Assembly (NCBI GenBank): GCA_030581615.1
Contig: JAKTTT010000019.1
Location: forward strand, 124,001 to 188,000
Direction: 5' to 3'
From: Alloascoidea africana
Taxonomy: Eukaryota; Ascomycota; Alloascoideomycetes; Alloascoideales; Alloascoideaceae
DNA length: 64,000 nt
Part shown: piece after piece, positions 1 through 10,686 of the stretch
Layout: each line of letters begins with the position of its first letter
Numbering within the stretch: the stretch's first letter is position 1
Made by a program: the position numbers and the translations under genes
The notes under the pieces: generated by a model
What the model saw: only the letters and a program-made list of their open reading frames with translations
What the model was told of the DNA's origin: nothing
The model's database searches: none

Positions 1-70
1 AACAGATCTTTATCAGATACGTGAACTGTATGAATGCATTAAAAAAAAAGAAAAAAATGCAGCGGGCAGA

Positions 71-2654
71 TCAATTGAAATCTGTTTGCATCACTGAGCC
101 ATCCTGGCAAGGCTGCTCAAATAAGTACCACATTATGTTGTTCTCATTGGAAAAATCCAAGTCCAAGTTGTTTAATGGATCATCATCGAACAATGGATCA
201 AACATGTTTTGAAACGTAGATGTTTGTTGAATGCCACCCTCAAGCTCAGACACAGAAATTGAACCATGTGTGTCATTATTTGTCCCATCAACCATCATGT
301 CTGTAGACTTTGAAAAATCCTTGTCTTTGAAAAAAGATCCTGGGTTCCAAGCGTCCAAGATCTCGGAGTTTAAGGCCAATTCCGGGTCATCATTATCACA
401 ATCTTCCTCTTCCTCTTCATCATCATCATCTTCTTCTTCTTCTTCCTCCTCGTCGTCGTCGTCTTCATCGTCATCGAACCCGCCAGGAGCGGAGCAAGAT
501 TTGAGCACTCGTAGCATGCTCTCGCGGTCCTTGCTCTCTTGCTTTTTCTTGTGTGCCATCTCTTCCACCATTGGCAACATCATGGCCACGACTTGATCAT
601 CTGTAAGTTTCTCATCCAACAAATCAATCAATATTCGTATAAATCCCAGTAACTTTTGTCGCTCAAGATGTTTCCTTTCCGTCATCCTTTCCACCGTATT
701 TGAAAACTCAACAATGTAAAAAAACATGGAACGCTGTTCTTCTGAAGCGTTTCCCTTGGTCAATTCCATAAAGTCTAGATAAGAATTTGATTGGTACAGA
801 AAATCAAGACGTGGAATAGAAGCTTGGTATTTTATAGAGTTTGATCTTATCGCAATAGAAATGAAAAACTGAAACGTTTTCTTCATTGAACTCAAAATCA
901 CCGGTGCTATCATAAACAAAGACTCGTATCCAAAATATTCAGGACATTTTTTATAAACTCTTGTAGAGAGATGGAAACTTGCTGTTCCACTCAACATTGC
1001 CTGTTGGAAATAGTGATCATTGAGTTCCTTTTCGTGAGGTGCACAACTCAAGTAAAGAATATAATACATAATGTGTAGTTGAGACAATAAAAACATTCGT
1101 ACTGACAAGAGACGAAGTCGACTGGCACGCAAAATGGTATCGGATGTAGCCACCAGTAACTGAGTTGAGGGAGGCAAGTCTTGAGACAAGATTCTGGAAA
1201 AACACGCTGCAGATTGCTCAAGCTCGGATCTGTGAGGGTTTCTCTTCAAGTTTAGTGTTTGTGTAATGGTTGGCCTAATGTTGTTCATAACGCTGGCCAG
1301 AAGCTGTAAGTATTGAACTTCCAATTGATACTTTAAGCGGCTTGCAATTTTGGGAAACAGTTCTGGAGGCCTTGTGTCCGTGAATTCATAACCCACGAAA
1401 AAGGGTCTCCCCACTGAGACAACCCTAACATAGTCCATAAATTCAATAATAGTCCATGTCCGTCTTGAAATATACTTCTCCATGTCTGTGGCATCGTGAT
1501 TGACGATGCTGGGATCTCGATGTAAATTGAGAGTGATTGTGAGTTGTACAATTTTTGCAAATAAAAGATTGTTTTCTTCCATGTCGATTTCTTCATCTAC
1601 AAAAAAAGCAAACGAGGCCATAAAACTCTTTAGACAGACGAGATACTGTAAATAGTCCACTGAAATCAACTTTCCAAACGATGTTACAAGCTCGGCCAAA
1701 GTCAAATATTCATGTCCAATGACAATACCCTTAGTGTACAATGACCTGAATTTTTTATACTTTGGTAGTGACAAGATTTCCTTCTCGTTTCCAGTTTCTC
1801 CAGGAGCTTTGTAAGGCAGTGTTGCATAACCTATTCGCAGTATCAGTAAAAAAGTACCCAAAACAGTCATATCCTCTGGTTGAATCTTGGATGCTGGGAT
1901 AAAGCGGTATCTATTCTTGGAAGAAGTCAGAATGATTCTATTCAACTTCGCCTCAAAAATGTCCCGATCCAATACTGGACACAATAACCCAAACATGTTC
2001 CAAAAATTGTCTTGCAACGTTTGACAATGTCGAGAATTTGGTAAAGACTTTTTGATGTAATAAAGTATACTGGAAACAGAGCATCCATAAAGCTTATACT
2101 CTGAAAGTGTGGCATCCTTAAATTTTGCAAACCCACAATCTGTATCATCAAGTTTTCTGCGTAGTTTTTCTACAATATTCAAAAAGCATGAGAGCGCTGG
2201 ATCATTACCAACCAAGGATATTTGCGAAGCGGCTCCAAAATGAGTCTGGTCTTCTATGAGATTTAGAGTATGAAACCTCGCAGAAAGATCAACTATAGGA
2301 TCAGTTGCTGTTATCTGTTCGTTCAGTCTCACCATTTTTCTAAGACTCGCTATTTCAATGGCCTCTTCAAGCCGGTTGATTTTTGAAAGTAGTTCCGTAT
2401 TCTCTCTTCTCAATTGCTGTCCCAATTGAAGCTCTTCATCATCATACTTGCAAAGATGTTGATACCCCTGACTCTTACACGAGTCACAAGCTGGCCTTTT
2501 CCTATCGCACTGTTCAAAAAGATGGCTCAGGCACCACCACCAGTATTAGTTATGTCTCACCTTAAACTTATTATCTTTGTGCCAAGCTCACCTTCACTTT
2601 TCTCTTCCGACAAATGATACACGATTTTCCGGGAGTTCGCTTCGTATAACCCAT
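71..2654 (-). CDS. Zn2Cys6 fungal transcription factor, two exons
   Basis: Predicted 833-aa zinc-cluster regulator, acting in the nucleus as a DNA-binding factor. Exon 1 is 2592..2654 (21 codons from ATG at 2654), the 82-nt intron is 2510..2591 (donor GTGAGC, branch-like ACTAAT, acceptor CAG), and exon 2 is 71..2509. Splicing is required for the binding domain: C12 and C15 are in exon 1, while C22, C29, C32 and C41 are in exon 2, giving the full C-x2-C-x6-C-x6-C-x2-C-x8-C cluster rich in Arg/Lys. A short heptad-like segment follows (about residues 50-70, dimerisation type), then a long helical region matching the fungal-specific regulator middle domain. Residues about 698-728 are almost pure Asp/Glu, a possible activation region. 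The regulon cannot be told from sequence. The family call is strong; no orthologue is claimed. Confidence 0.9.
402..476. repeat. Trinucleotide repeat encoding an acidic tract
   Basis: On the + strand this is an imperfect run of TCT/TCA/TCC/TCG triplets. In the regulator gene, read on the other strand, it encodes an uninterrupted Asp/Glu block. Mixed GAA/GAG/GAT/GAC codons suggest a microsatellite that has partly decayed under selection for acidity. Confidence 0.85.
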
Positions 2655-3270
2655 CCTTAACTAACCCTCTAATCAATTCAAATAATTGAAAAACAATAGA
2701 GAAAGAAGTCCTCCCCATTACACCAAATATTACCGCCTGATTCTCCCCAGTTCCTTTTCACATGACCAGCACCGATATTTCCATCGACGGATGGAGTAGC
2801 GTTACCCGGATACACACACCCATACGACTGTTGATTGATTGAGATTTTGGATGGTTGGTTCTAGTGTTTGTTTAAAGAAAGATACCAGAACTCTTTGGCT
2901 CCTTTAGCTGGTTTTTAACATGATATATGGGTCTGGATATGAGCCGCTGATGCCATCAAGCATTGGTTAGCGTAGATCTGTGCAACCTCTTTAGTGACAC
3001 GAGCGCTAAGCGCTCACCACTCCTTTTTGTGTCTGTAGTACCGTGAGCCTATCTCAATATTGTCTCAAAGCTCTAGAGTCTCAAACTTTAAATACATTTA
3101 TTGTGAATTCTCAAACGAAATCTCATTTATGAGAAAGAAACGAAACTACTCCAATGGACCATTTTGATCATACAACCAAGCACCTAATATTTGATCTATT
3201 TAAGCTCTTCCTTCTCTTCTCTTTCTCTCCTCCACAGTCGATCTCAAGACTTCATTTTTCTTTATCTACA
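2655..3270. promoter_or_regulatory. Divergent intergenic region
   Basis: 616 bp separate the zinc-cluster regulator (left, minus) from the small Gly/Ser/Tyr-rich gene (right, plus), so both promoters must lie here. The last 80 bases before 3271 are pyrimidine-rich, as in a yeast 5' leader. No factor site is recognised with confidence. Confidence 0.5.
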
Positions 3271-3501
3271 ATGTCAAGCAACAAAGGTGACTTCACTTAC
3301 ACTGGTTCTGGAACCAATTCCCAAGGAAACAACTACGACACTCGTTCGTACAGCGACAGTGCTCCTTATGGTGGTGGAAGTGCCTATCACTACTCAAATA
3401 CCGATGGAAGCTACTACTATTCCAATGCTAATGGTAGCAGCTATTACTCTGATCCTAGTGGTGGTGGACACTATAGTGCACCAAGTGGTGGTAAGAAATG
3501 A
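3271..3501 (+). CDS. Small Gly/Ser/Tyr-rich protein
   Basis: Predicted 76-aa hydrophilic protein with no signal peptide or membrane segment. The frame stays open upstream to 3154, but the ATG at 3271 is preferred because it follows a pyrimidine-rich leader and everything before it looks non-coding. From about residue 37 it is built from loosely repeated units of the type HYSNTDGSYYYSNANG and SYYSDPSGGGHYS. The composition is dominated by Gly, Ser, Tyr and Asn. Small proteins with similar SYYYSN-type units occur in other ascomycetes (recollection, not a search), and no function is known to me. Low-complexity aromatic content could favour assembly or wall association, but this is inference. Confidence 0.7.
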   Translation: MSSNKGDFTYTGSGTNSQGNNYDTRSYSDSAPYGGGSAYHYSNTDGSYYYSNANGSSYYSDPSGGGHYSAPSGGKK

Positions 3502-4648
3502 GGGCTTGGCGTTGATGAAGCTTGATATTGGGGGTAGCTGTACCTGAGCAAACCAAACTTGTACTCTCTTTTCTATTAGGCAGTTGTTTTATATGTCCTC
3601 CCAGTGTCAATTAAATTTATGAAGTGGCCATCACTGTAGATCAAACTTGTCTGCCACCATGGCAAGAAAGAACACTGATCTACTGTCGTTGATCAGTTTC
3701 CTATCGTATCCCTGGGACTAGTCCGTAATATGTGGTGTGGATTGAGTTTGGACCTCAAGACCAATTGCAATCTGCCTCCGCAACCCTTTACTTTAATTGG
3801 CCGGTAGGTTTTAGAATCAAAATGAATGGGCCCATTATACAACATCTAAATTCGTATATCACTCAATTGCCCTCAATTGAATCCTCTCCATCGTCTTGAG
3901 ATTGACTGTGTAGTTGGAAGATCTACGGAAATGTCCATTGAAAATTAATAATAAATCTGCGGTGATGTATTTAATCCAGCATTTGATTTGGAGAGCTGAA
4001 GGAGTACCTTAAGCGCATCTATACACCAGTCTGCATAATACTAGAGATCCATTATGAAACTCAAGCATTGGTTTAATGGTCAAGACTTTTTGACGATAAC
4101 AGCTGATTTTGTTATTGTTTTGATCCATAATGATGAAAATGGACTTGAAGCTTGCGTTGAAATCAGGGAGTGCCCTCTACGTTTTCTCTATACGATCAAT
4201 CATTACTGAGACTAAGATCAGTAAACGGCATGCACCCCAGCTTTCGGACAGGCCATTACTTGGTACTAAACAAGGGCAAAAGTTTAGGAACCACTTGTTG
4301 ATAATGATTATCTCTGGGAACATCTTGAGCCTGGAACCTGTCTCAAGTATAACACAGACTGGTGCGAATACACAATTGCAAATACCATTTCAAGGTTTTG
4401 TCCACTGGTAGTACAGAACTTTATACTTCCATCAAACAGTCTAGAGGTTGTTTGCCATGTGAATTAAACAGTCCAAGGATGATCAAGATTTTTATTGAAT
4501 TTCTGTGTTGGGATAACTATACCATACAAATATCCTATTTCAAGCTTGTCTCAATTGTGGAGGAGCTGTAAATCTCTATAGACAGACAAAAGCTTGTTTA
4601 AAGCAATGGAGTAGGTTACCTTGACAACAGGCGTGATCAAGAAATTTG
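3502..4648. other. Intergenic, nothing recognised
   Basis: About 1.1 kb of AT-rich DNA between the small protein gene and the RPS7 promoter. It holds a 93-codon open frame at 4130..4411 with no recognisable domain or coding character. No RNA gene or repeat was seen. Confidence 0.5.
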
Positions 4649-4680
4649 CACGTGATATACGACAGGGCTAGAAACCCTAA
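4649..4680. promoter_or_regulatory. Cbf1-type and Tbf1-type sites of RPS7
   Basis: CACGTGA at 4649-4655 (Cbf1-type E-box) and AACCCTAA at 4673-4680 (Tbf1-type) lie 100-130 bp upstream of the RPS7 ATG. The pair matches the arrangement known for ribosomal-protein promoters in Candida albicans. Binding itself is inferred. Confidence 0.7.
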
Positions 4681-4776
4681 TTAGGAAAACCGAGTCATGG
4701 TAAGACCTACCAAACCCTTCTTCTCTTCAACTCCCAATACACCACCAACAAACATCACAACTTCATATAAACAACA

Positions 4777-5589
4777 ATGTCGCACAAGGTTCTTTCAGAC
4801 TCCCCTTCAGAACTTGAACTGCAGATTGGGCAAGCTTTGGTTGATCTAGAATCTTCCTCAGCTGATCTGAAGACAAGCCTTAGGCCTCTTCAACTGAAGA
4901 GTGCGCGTGAGGTGCGTACCGGCTACAATGGTTGATACCAATTATCAGCTTTTATTTGTTCCTGGTTTCCTTTTTTCAAAGGAAACGAATGGAAGGATAA
5001 TATAAAGAATAAAAGAAAAATGTTTTTAACATTTTCATGTTTCTTTACTTTGTAGATCGACGTCGCAGGTGGTAAAAAGGCGATTATTATTTTCGTCCCT
5101 GTCCCACTTTTGTCAGGTTTTCACAAGGTGCAGCAACGGTAAGTGCTGGTTTATCCATTAGTTGTTGTTTAAATTTTTAAGCGATTGTCCATAGACAGTT
5201 GCTAACTGCTATTGACAACTTGACCATTGTCTAGAATTGTTCGTGAGTTGGAGAAGAAGTTCTCAGACACACACTTTACAATCGTTGCTGAACGACGCAT
5301 CCTGCCCAAGCCATCAAGAAGAGCACGCAAGCAGCAGAAACGCCCCAGGTCCCGCACTTTAACAGCGGTTCACGATGCCCTTCTTGAAGACTTGGTTTTC
5401 CCAAGTGAGATCACTGGAAAGCGAGTTCGATATCTCGTTGGTGGGAACAAGATCCAAAAAGTTTTGCTTTCTTCAAAAGACATTACGAGCATTGATTATA
5501 AATTGGAGAGTTTCCAAGCTATTTACAGCAAGTTGACGGGCAAACAGGTAATCTTTGAAGTTCCCTCGACCCAAGGCGATGTTTTTTGA
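4777..5589 (+). CDS. RPS7: 40S ribosomal protein eS7, three exons
   Basis: Cytosolic small-subunit ribosomal protein eS7, 190 aa, the same length as in S. cerevisiae. The exons are 4777..4911, 5056..5138 and 5235..5589. Intron 1 (144 nt) runs from GTGCGT to TTGTAG, and intron 2 (96 nt) from GTAAGT to TCTAG with branch GCTAAC. Exon 1 encodes the N-terminal part from [10 protein letters not shown], exon 2 contains the [10 protein letters not shown] core strand, and exon 3 carries the conserved [11 protein letters not shown] stretch and the rest. The spliced frame is continuous over 191 codons. A Cbf1/Tbf1 site pair lies just upstream. Intron 1 contains a 9-bp hairpin at 4965-4986. Confidence 0.97.
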
Positions 5590-5987
5590 AGGAATGGATG
5601 TTTACTACTGCACTGTATAATATAGGCTACACATATACATCAACAAATGTTCATTGTACCTGATTCTACCCATTTTTGAAGCCGTTTTAGGTTAATCAAC
5701 TCGTAGAAAAGGTTTGAATTTCATAATGAACCATGTTAAAAATGCGTATCAATGTTGTTTAGTATTGTACTGATAAGCCAAAAAAATACATCATAAATAC
5801 GTTCATTTCGCTTTGTAATTAACAAAATTTGCCCATTTAAATAAAAACAGGAAAAAATCAACAAGTGAGAGAGTGCGATTGATAAATAACACAAATAAAA
5901 TTTTCAATCCCTATTTGACCGAGCGCCACCAAATAAATAAAGCAAACAAACCCAGATTGAGAAAGAAGATGTATTGCTTGGCATTCA
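5590..5987. other. Convergent AT-rich 3' region
   Basis: About 400 bp between the 3' ends of RPS7 and the C2H2 gene. It is AT-rich and must carry both polyadenylation regions. No gene was seen. Confidence 0.6.
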
Positions 5988-7217
5988 CTAGTCCATTGCG
6001 CCAAACACACCTTCATCCTCTTCCTGATCGTCTTCTTTTATCTGCATGCTTTCATCCATCTCTAAATCTCCGTCATCATGGTTGAGATTCTCCGAAGTTG
6101 AGGTGTTTGGATATGTAATAGTTTCATTGCTTCCTGTAGACATTGATATAGGACCCATATTTTTGAAAGACGCTGGCCGAACATTGCTGTAGCCCTGACC
6201 AATATGAAAACCCTTTGCCGCTAAACTTCCCGAGACCGCATCCAAATACCCATTCATCCCTGCTCTTGAGTTTTGAGTAGCTGGCGATTTGCTCAGCGAG
6301 AAAGACGGTGGGCTGTGGAGGGGCATAGACCGCGAAACACAGTTTGGAGTGGAACTAGTAATAGATGTACCATAGCTGTCGAGATCATCGTCGCGGAACT
6401 TGGACAGACCTTCTCTGTTATAATTCGAAAATATCCCCGGCGAAGTCGCGGTAGTGGCAACTGGCGAAAGAGACCTTGTTCCAGAAGATGACGATGTTTC
6501 ATCTATGCCAGATTCATTTATTGGAGACCTCAGGAATTTGCTATTGATGTTAATAGTTGAAGAGTGCTGCTGGCTCCGGTGCTCTGGTTCATTTTTTAAC
6601 CTTGTGATAGCATCCTTCAACGCAAGCTGATCATTCATAGACACCAAGATGCTAGCGGCCTCTAAGAGTTGAACTTGCTGATGTTTGGATATCGCTAGTT
6701 TCTCAGTAACCTTCCACTCTGGTGTATGTTCCCATAGATGTTTCACCAAGCTCGACAAGTGTCTATACCCTTTACCACAGGCTTCACATTTTAACTCTTC
6801 CTTTAATCGACCGGATTCGCCCTCTGAAAGCCTCCGTACGACAAATTCTCGGCTCAAGACAGGAACTGAGCCTGACAATCCGTTGTGATCTTTGCTTTTT
6901 CGTCTGCCCGTGCTGTGTGGAATTGAGGGATAATTCGTACTTGATCTTGAACTTCCCATCGAATTCATCTCATTATGTGGGTGCCGACCGTCTTTTGATA
7001 AAGGAATGTCCCTTGGAGATGAAGTTATGGCACTATTGGATCGAATTCTTCCCCTCAAAGGTGTGGCATCTAAATCTTTGTTTCGAGAGGTGGCTTTTGA
7101 GAGTTGTTGAGAAGGTGGAGGGGGAACTGAATACGGAGCTACGCTAACAGTGCTTTTCCGTGAAATATGGTGATTGTGAGGATGGTATGAAGAAGGCTGT
7201 TGTTGATAAGACGTCAT
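5988..7217 (-). CDS. Single C2H2 zinc-finger protein, fungal type
   Basis: Intron-free gene for a 409-aa, largely disordered protein. The N-terminal 120 residues are rich in Ser, Pro, Gln and basic residues. One C2H2 finger is clear (C144, C147, H160, H164, within CEACGKGYRHLSSLVKHLWEH), followed by the segment HTPEWKVTEKLAISKHQQVQ and a short helix (QLLEAASILVSM). This finger-plus-extension unit resembles uncharacterised C2H2 proteins of many ascomycetes. The C-terminus ends in an acidic stretch (about residues 380-405). A nuclear regulatory role is inferred from the finger and the acidic tail. A single finger is little for specific DNA binding, so RNA or protein binding is an alternative. 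Confidence 0.85.
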   Translation of the reverse strand: MTSYQQQPSSYHPHNHHISRKSTVSVAPYSVPPPPSQQLSKATSRNKDLDATPLRGRIRSNSAITSSPRDIPLSKDGRHPHNEMNSMGSSRSSTNYPSIPHSTGRRKSKDHNGLSGSVPVLSREFVVRRLSEGESGRLKEELKCEACGKGYRHLSSLVKHLWEHTPEWKVTEKLAISKHQQVQLLEAASILVSMNDQLALKDAITRLKNEPEHRSQQHSSTININSKFLRSPINESGIDETSSSSGTRSLSPVATTATSPGIFSNYNREGLSKFRDDDLDSYGTSITSSTPNCVSRSMPLHSPPSFSLSKSPATQNSRAGMNGYLDAVSGSLAAKGFHIGQGYSNVRPASFKNMGPISMSTGSNETITYPNTSTSENLNHDDGDLEMDESMQIKEDDQEEDEGVFGAMD

Positions 7218-8818
7218 TTTTGTTGGCTAGGATGCATGGATTCTCAAGGTCTTAATTCATTCAGAAAAACACGGATTCTGTTGGTATGGAGCTGAGTAAC
7301 CTATTTTGGTGCTTTCACGTTGTGATCTAATATTATGAGGATCAAAATTTTCGAACAGAATTGCTAGTCAATGCTCGAATACGTTGAGTTGTGCCCCCCT
7401 CTGAAACAATCAGAAAATGGTGTTGAAATTTCAAAACCTATCAAGGATGTCGTCACAAGATATGCCAGCTGGAAAGAGGCAATAAAACACTTTAAGCACT
7501 TCAAAATTAGTAAAATGCTAAAAAAGAGAAAAGCATCAAGTGTCATGTCATGAATAACGAGTCAAAGGGGCCTGTACAACCAAGGAATAAAATTTCTTCT
7601 ATTGGCAAATACGTTTGAACAATGTCTCGATGATCTATCGCTGCTACCCCTCCTCAATCCAAAATCGACAATATTTTGCAAAGTTGAGGTGACAATTTTT
7701 TAATTCAATAATTTGTTCTGAAAAACGATATCTCGTTACTCTTGTCATGGTATCTTTTTACTTTACGCAATACAAAGAGAAAAAAAAGTGAGTCTTACCT
7801 AGATGTCTGTTCCTAGTAGAGATCGCACAGTATGAAAATTAAGAGTCCACCCAGTGCAGTTTCTCAATACTGATATCGTTCTTGAAGAAAGGGGGAAAAA
7901 TAGGATTGTGGTTGAGTATAGCTCCAAAAAAAAAGAGAGAGAGAAAGAAAGAGCTAAGTGGTATAAAGATTTTTTTTCTTTTGTTTTTTTTAAATTTTTT
8001 TTTTTGCGTGAGTGGGTGCGTGTGTTTTTGGTTTAAAAAAACTGGCTTTAGCGTTCAGGGCAATCGAAAACTTAAAAGGGAAGGGCAGAGGACTCATCTC
8101 AGTGATAACTCATTGATTTTGAGAGGGAAAAAAAGTCTCATTAAAGAGCTATACTGTTCATTAAAGTTTTGTGTTCTCCAAAAGATAAAAATGGGAAGAG
8201 GAGGATTGTAGCGACTTTTGAGGACCACGGAGATTTAAAGTGTGGATGAACACTGCATCAGACATCCTTCGGTTGTTCCTCTGTTCGTAGTCCCAGGACG
8301 TTTCCAGAACTGGATCTAGATATAAAGTACAAGACAAGAGGATATCTTTTGTACCTTTGCCTATCTGCTCCTTTTATGTTTTCCAAACTTTCAGTCAGAT
8401 CTGAGTTGTGGACAATGGGGATTTAGTCTAAACCATTTGAATTATAGATGACAATCCAAAAATCTCTGCGAAAAGTGGGTCTATCTGATATAGAAAATAT
8501 AAAACTCAAATCAAAAGACTTTGATCTTTCTTCTTCTCTGTTTTTATCATTTTTTTTTCTTTGACATTGAAAGATAAAATAGAGGAAAAAGCAGACGCGA
8601 CTGGCGTGGAAAATTATTCCGGGAGTTGACCACCCCAACTTCCGGGGTACCTTGATCTATGTTTACCTTTTTCTTTTCCTTCCATTCAGTTTGTGTTTGA
8701 AAGCCACATGCCAGAAGCACAGTAGGTGCACTTTATTCAATACAAGGACTTCATTTAATTGTCTTTTCTGTGGCCGAGATCTATAATATTAATTGGGAAC
8801 GGATATCAAGAACAGACG
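7218..8818. other. Long divergent intergenic region with homopurine and poly-T tracts
   Basis: 1.6 kb between the C2H2 gene and BIM1, which are divergently transcribed. It contains a purine run near 7925-7955 followed by long T tracts (about 7970-8005), and a further T-rich block near 8540-8560. Several 60-110-codon open frames here have no protein-like composition. Nothing else was recognised. Confidence 0.5.
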
Positions 8819-9943
8819 ATGACAGAATCCAGACAAGAGCTTCTCAACTGGCTGAATGACACCTTTGCATTCAACTATACCAAGATCGAGCAATGCGGAA
8901 AAGGTGCTGCCTACTGTCAAATTTTTGACAGCATATATCAAGACTTGCCAATATCCAAGGTCAGGTTCGACGCCAAAACCGAGTATGACTATATCAGCAA
9001 TTTTAAGATACTACAAGCGGCTTTCATGAAGCATCGAATCGAGAAGACGATCTTTGTTGAACGGTTGGTGAAATGTAGATTTCAGGACAACCTGGAGTTT
9101 TTGCAATTCATGAGACGATTCTGGAACGAAACCAGAGACGATACTCCTTATGATCCCTTATATAGACGCCAAAGAGCTCCGGGTGCAGCTGCTCTCAGTG
9201 CTGCTCTAGGAGGTGGAGGAGGAGGTGGTGGAATGGCAGGACCCGGTCCTGGGTTGGCTGGGGGCCCCCGACGGCTAACTTCGAGCAATGCCAGGACGTC
9301 TTCCAGAGTTAGTTCCTCCCATTCAAATCCTCCGAGGGCCTCGATACATGGTCCAGGAGCAGCTGGTGGAGTTGGAGCTGGTCCCAGACGAGCAGCAGCA
9401 GCAGCAGCCGCAACGACTCCGACAGCATCCGCATATCGTCAGCCAGCAGCACCTCGACAGTCGCTATCGAATGCTCAGGCACACCCTCGAGTGGGATCCG
9501 GTCTCCGAGCTACTACTCCCAATGCGACAGTTCTTCAGCGCCAGTTGAAAGAGGCAAACGAGCAGGTGCATCAGCTGGAAGCCGAGAATCAGGAGCTGAC
9601 CACTTTGGTCGAGGGTCTGGAGACCGAACGAAATTTTTACTTCAACAAGCTGAGAGAAATTGAAATCTTGATCCAGACTATTTCTGATGATTTAGGAATA
9701 CAAGACGACCCTACGACACAAGAGGAACAAGATCCGGCTGTCCATGAAGTCATTGAGCAGTTAAAGTCCCTCAGCGTTACTGGAGCAAGTGGCAGTTCGT
9801 GGTCTTTGCTGTCATTGATCAAGCAAGTCCAGGACGTGCTCTACTCGACAGAGGAGGGATTTCAAGTTCCTGAACCGGAAGAATCTCTGACCGGGGGAGG
9901 TGATCCACAATATAACGGCGAGTATGATGATGAGACTTTTTAG
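8819..9943 (+). CDS. BIM1: EB1-family microtubule plus-end protein
   Basis: 374-aa EB1/Bim1 homologue, which binds growing microtubule plus ends and recruits partners for spindle positioning. The frame is open from 8759, but the ATG at 8819 begins the conserved calponin-homology domain (MTESRQELLNWLNDTF), so it is taken as the start. The CH domain covers about residues 1-105. A Gly/Ala/Ser/Arg-rich linker (about 115-235), GC-rich in DNA, includes poly-Gly and poly-Ala runs. A coiled coil (about 240-290) leads into the EB-homology motif ERNFYFNKLREIEILIQ. The C-terminus is acidic and ends in an aromatic residue (DDETF), reminiscent of the EEY/F tail of animal EB1. It is intron-free. Confidence 0.95.
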   Translation: MTESRQELLNWLNDTFAFNYTKIEQCGKGAAYCQIFDSIYQDLPISKVRFDAKTEYDYISNFKILQAAFMKHRIEKTIFVERLVKCRFQDNLEFLQFMRRFWNETRDDTPYDPLYRRQRAPGAAALSAALGGGGGGGGMAGPGPGLAGGPRRLTSSNARTSSRVSSSHSNPPRASIHGPGAAGGVGAGPRRAAAAAAATTPTASAYRQPAAPRQSLSNAQAHPRVGSGLRATTPNATVLQRQLKEANEQVHQLEAENQELTTLVEGLETERNFYFNKLREIEILIQTISDDLGIQDDPTTQEEQDPAVHEVIEQLKSLSVTGASGSSWSLLSLIKQVQDVLYSTEEGFQVPEPEESLTGGGDPQYNGEYDDETF

Positions 9944-10045
9944 TTTGTTTGTTTGTTTGTAGTTTCACTCATGTTGTTTCTCTGTGATTTTTGTTGGCAT
10001 TTATAATATATAAATTGTCTTATTGCGCCAAAGAACGAAGATTAA

Positions 10046-10399
10046 ATGTTTGTAGAAATGCCAAGCACGTCGACAGGAAGTGAAAAAGCGATAAATGCCA
10101 ATTTTTTCCCAGGTTTTCCACTAGGCAGAGAGGATGGAATTGTTTCCCCCCAATTGGCTCTTGGCGGCCCGGTTGATCAAAGCGATATCCCTGTTTTGCA
10201 AGATGCAAAGGATCGAGTTGATGTAGCATTTGAATCTACGTGGAGAACTTTTTCAGCCTCATACAGTTGTGTTCTTTTACTTCTAGAGCACCAGCTTTTA
10301 GGTTGGCTATTTAGAAGAATACGTAAGAGCAATAGCTTATCAGTCGAGGTTCTAGTTCAGAATCCATTCGCAAGAGCGGAACAACAAAGCTGGAGTTGA
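10046..10399 (+). CDS. Candidate orphan gene, boundaries uncertain
   Basis: An open frame of 117 codons starting 102 bp after BIM1, not recognised. Residues about 20-70 look protein-like, with mixed charged and hydrophobic residues and sensible codons (GREDGIVSPQLALGGPVDQ). They are followed by a hydrophobic stretch (CVLLLLEHQLLGWLF) that could be a membrane segment. A strong donor, GTAAGA, occurs at 10323. If it is spliced to an AG near 10374, the gene would continue in another frame, which also looks coding (for example VEAGPVPVLRADIVEP), to a stop near 10590. That 52-nt intron lacks the usual CTAAC/T branch site, so the 3' part is unresolved. It could also be a decaying gene. Confidence 0.4.
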   Translation: MFVEMPSTSTGSEKAINANFFPGFPLGREDGIVSPQLALGGPVDQSDIPVLQDAKDRVDVAFESTWRTFSASYSCVLLLLEHQLLGWLFRRIRKSNSLSVEVLVQNPFARAEQQSWS

Positions 10400-10686
10400 A
10401 GCCGGACCTGTTCCTGTGCTTAGGGCTGATATTGTAGAGCCTGTGGTTTCAACCTCGGCTCCCGGCGAGCACGTTCGCTTGGACTCCTTCTCTCTTTTCT
10501 CTCAGGCACACACGGCGCATATCGCTATCTTCCAGAAGGCCCAACATTTTGAGACGCGTCCACCACGGTGCAAATTCCTTCGGTATAAGTAGCTGGAGGT
10601 TTCGCTGGCCTTCTTTTTCGCAACACACGGGCTTCAAGATTGCTGGGTCGAACTTGACAACACTCATTTCACCGACAAAGCCATCC

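Noticed and set aside
4130-4411. 93-codon open frame upstream of RPS7
   Set aside because: No domain, composition like random AT-rich DNA, and no promoter or splice context.
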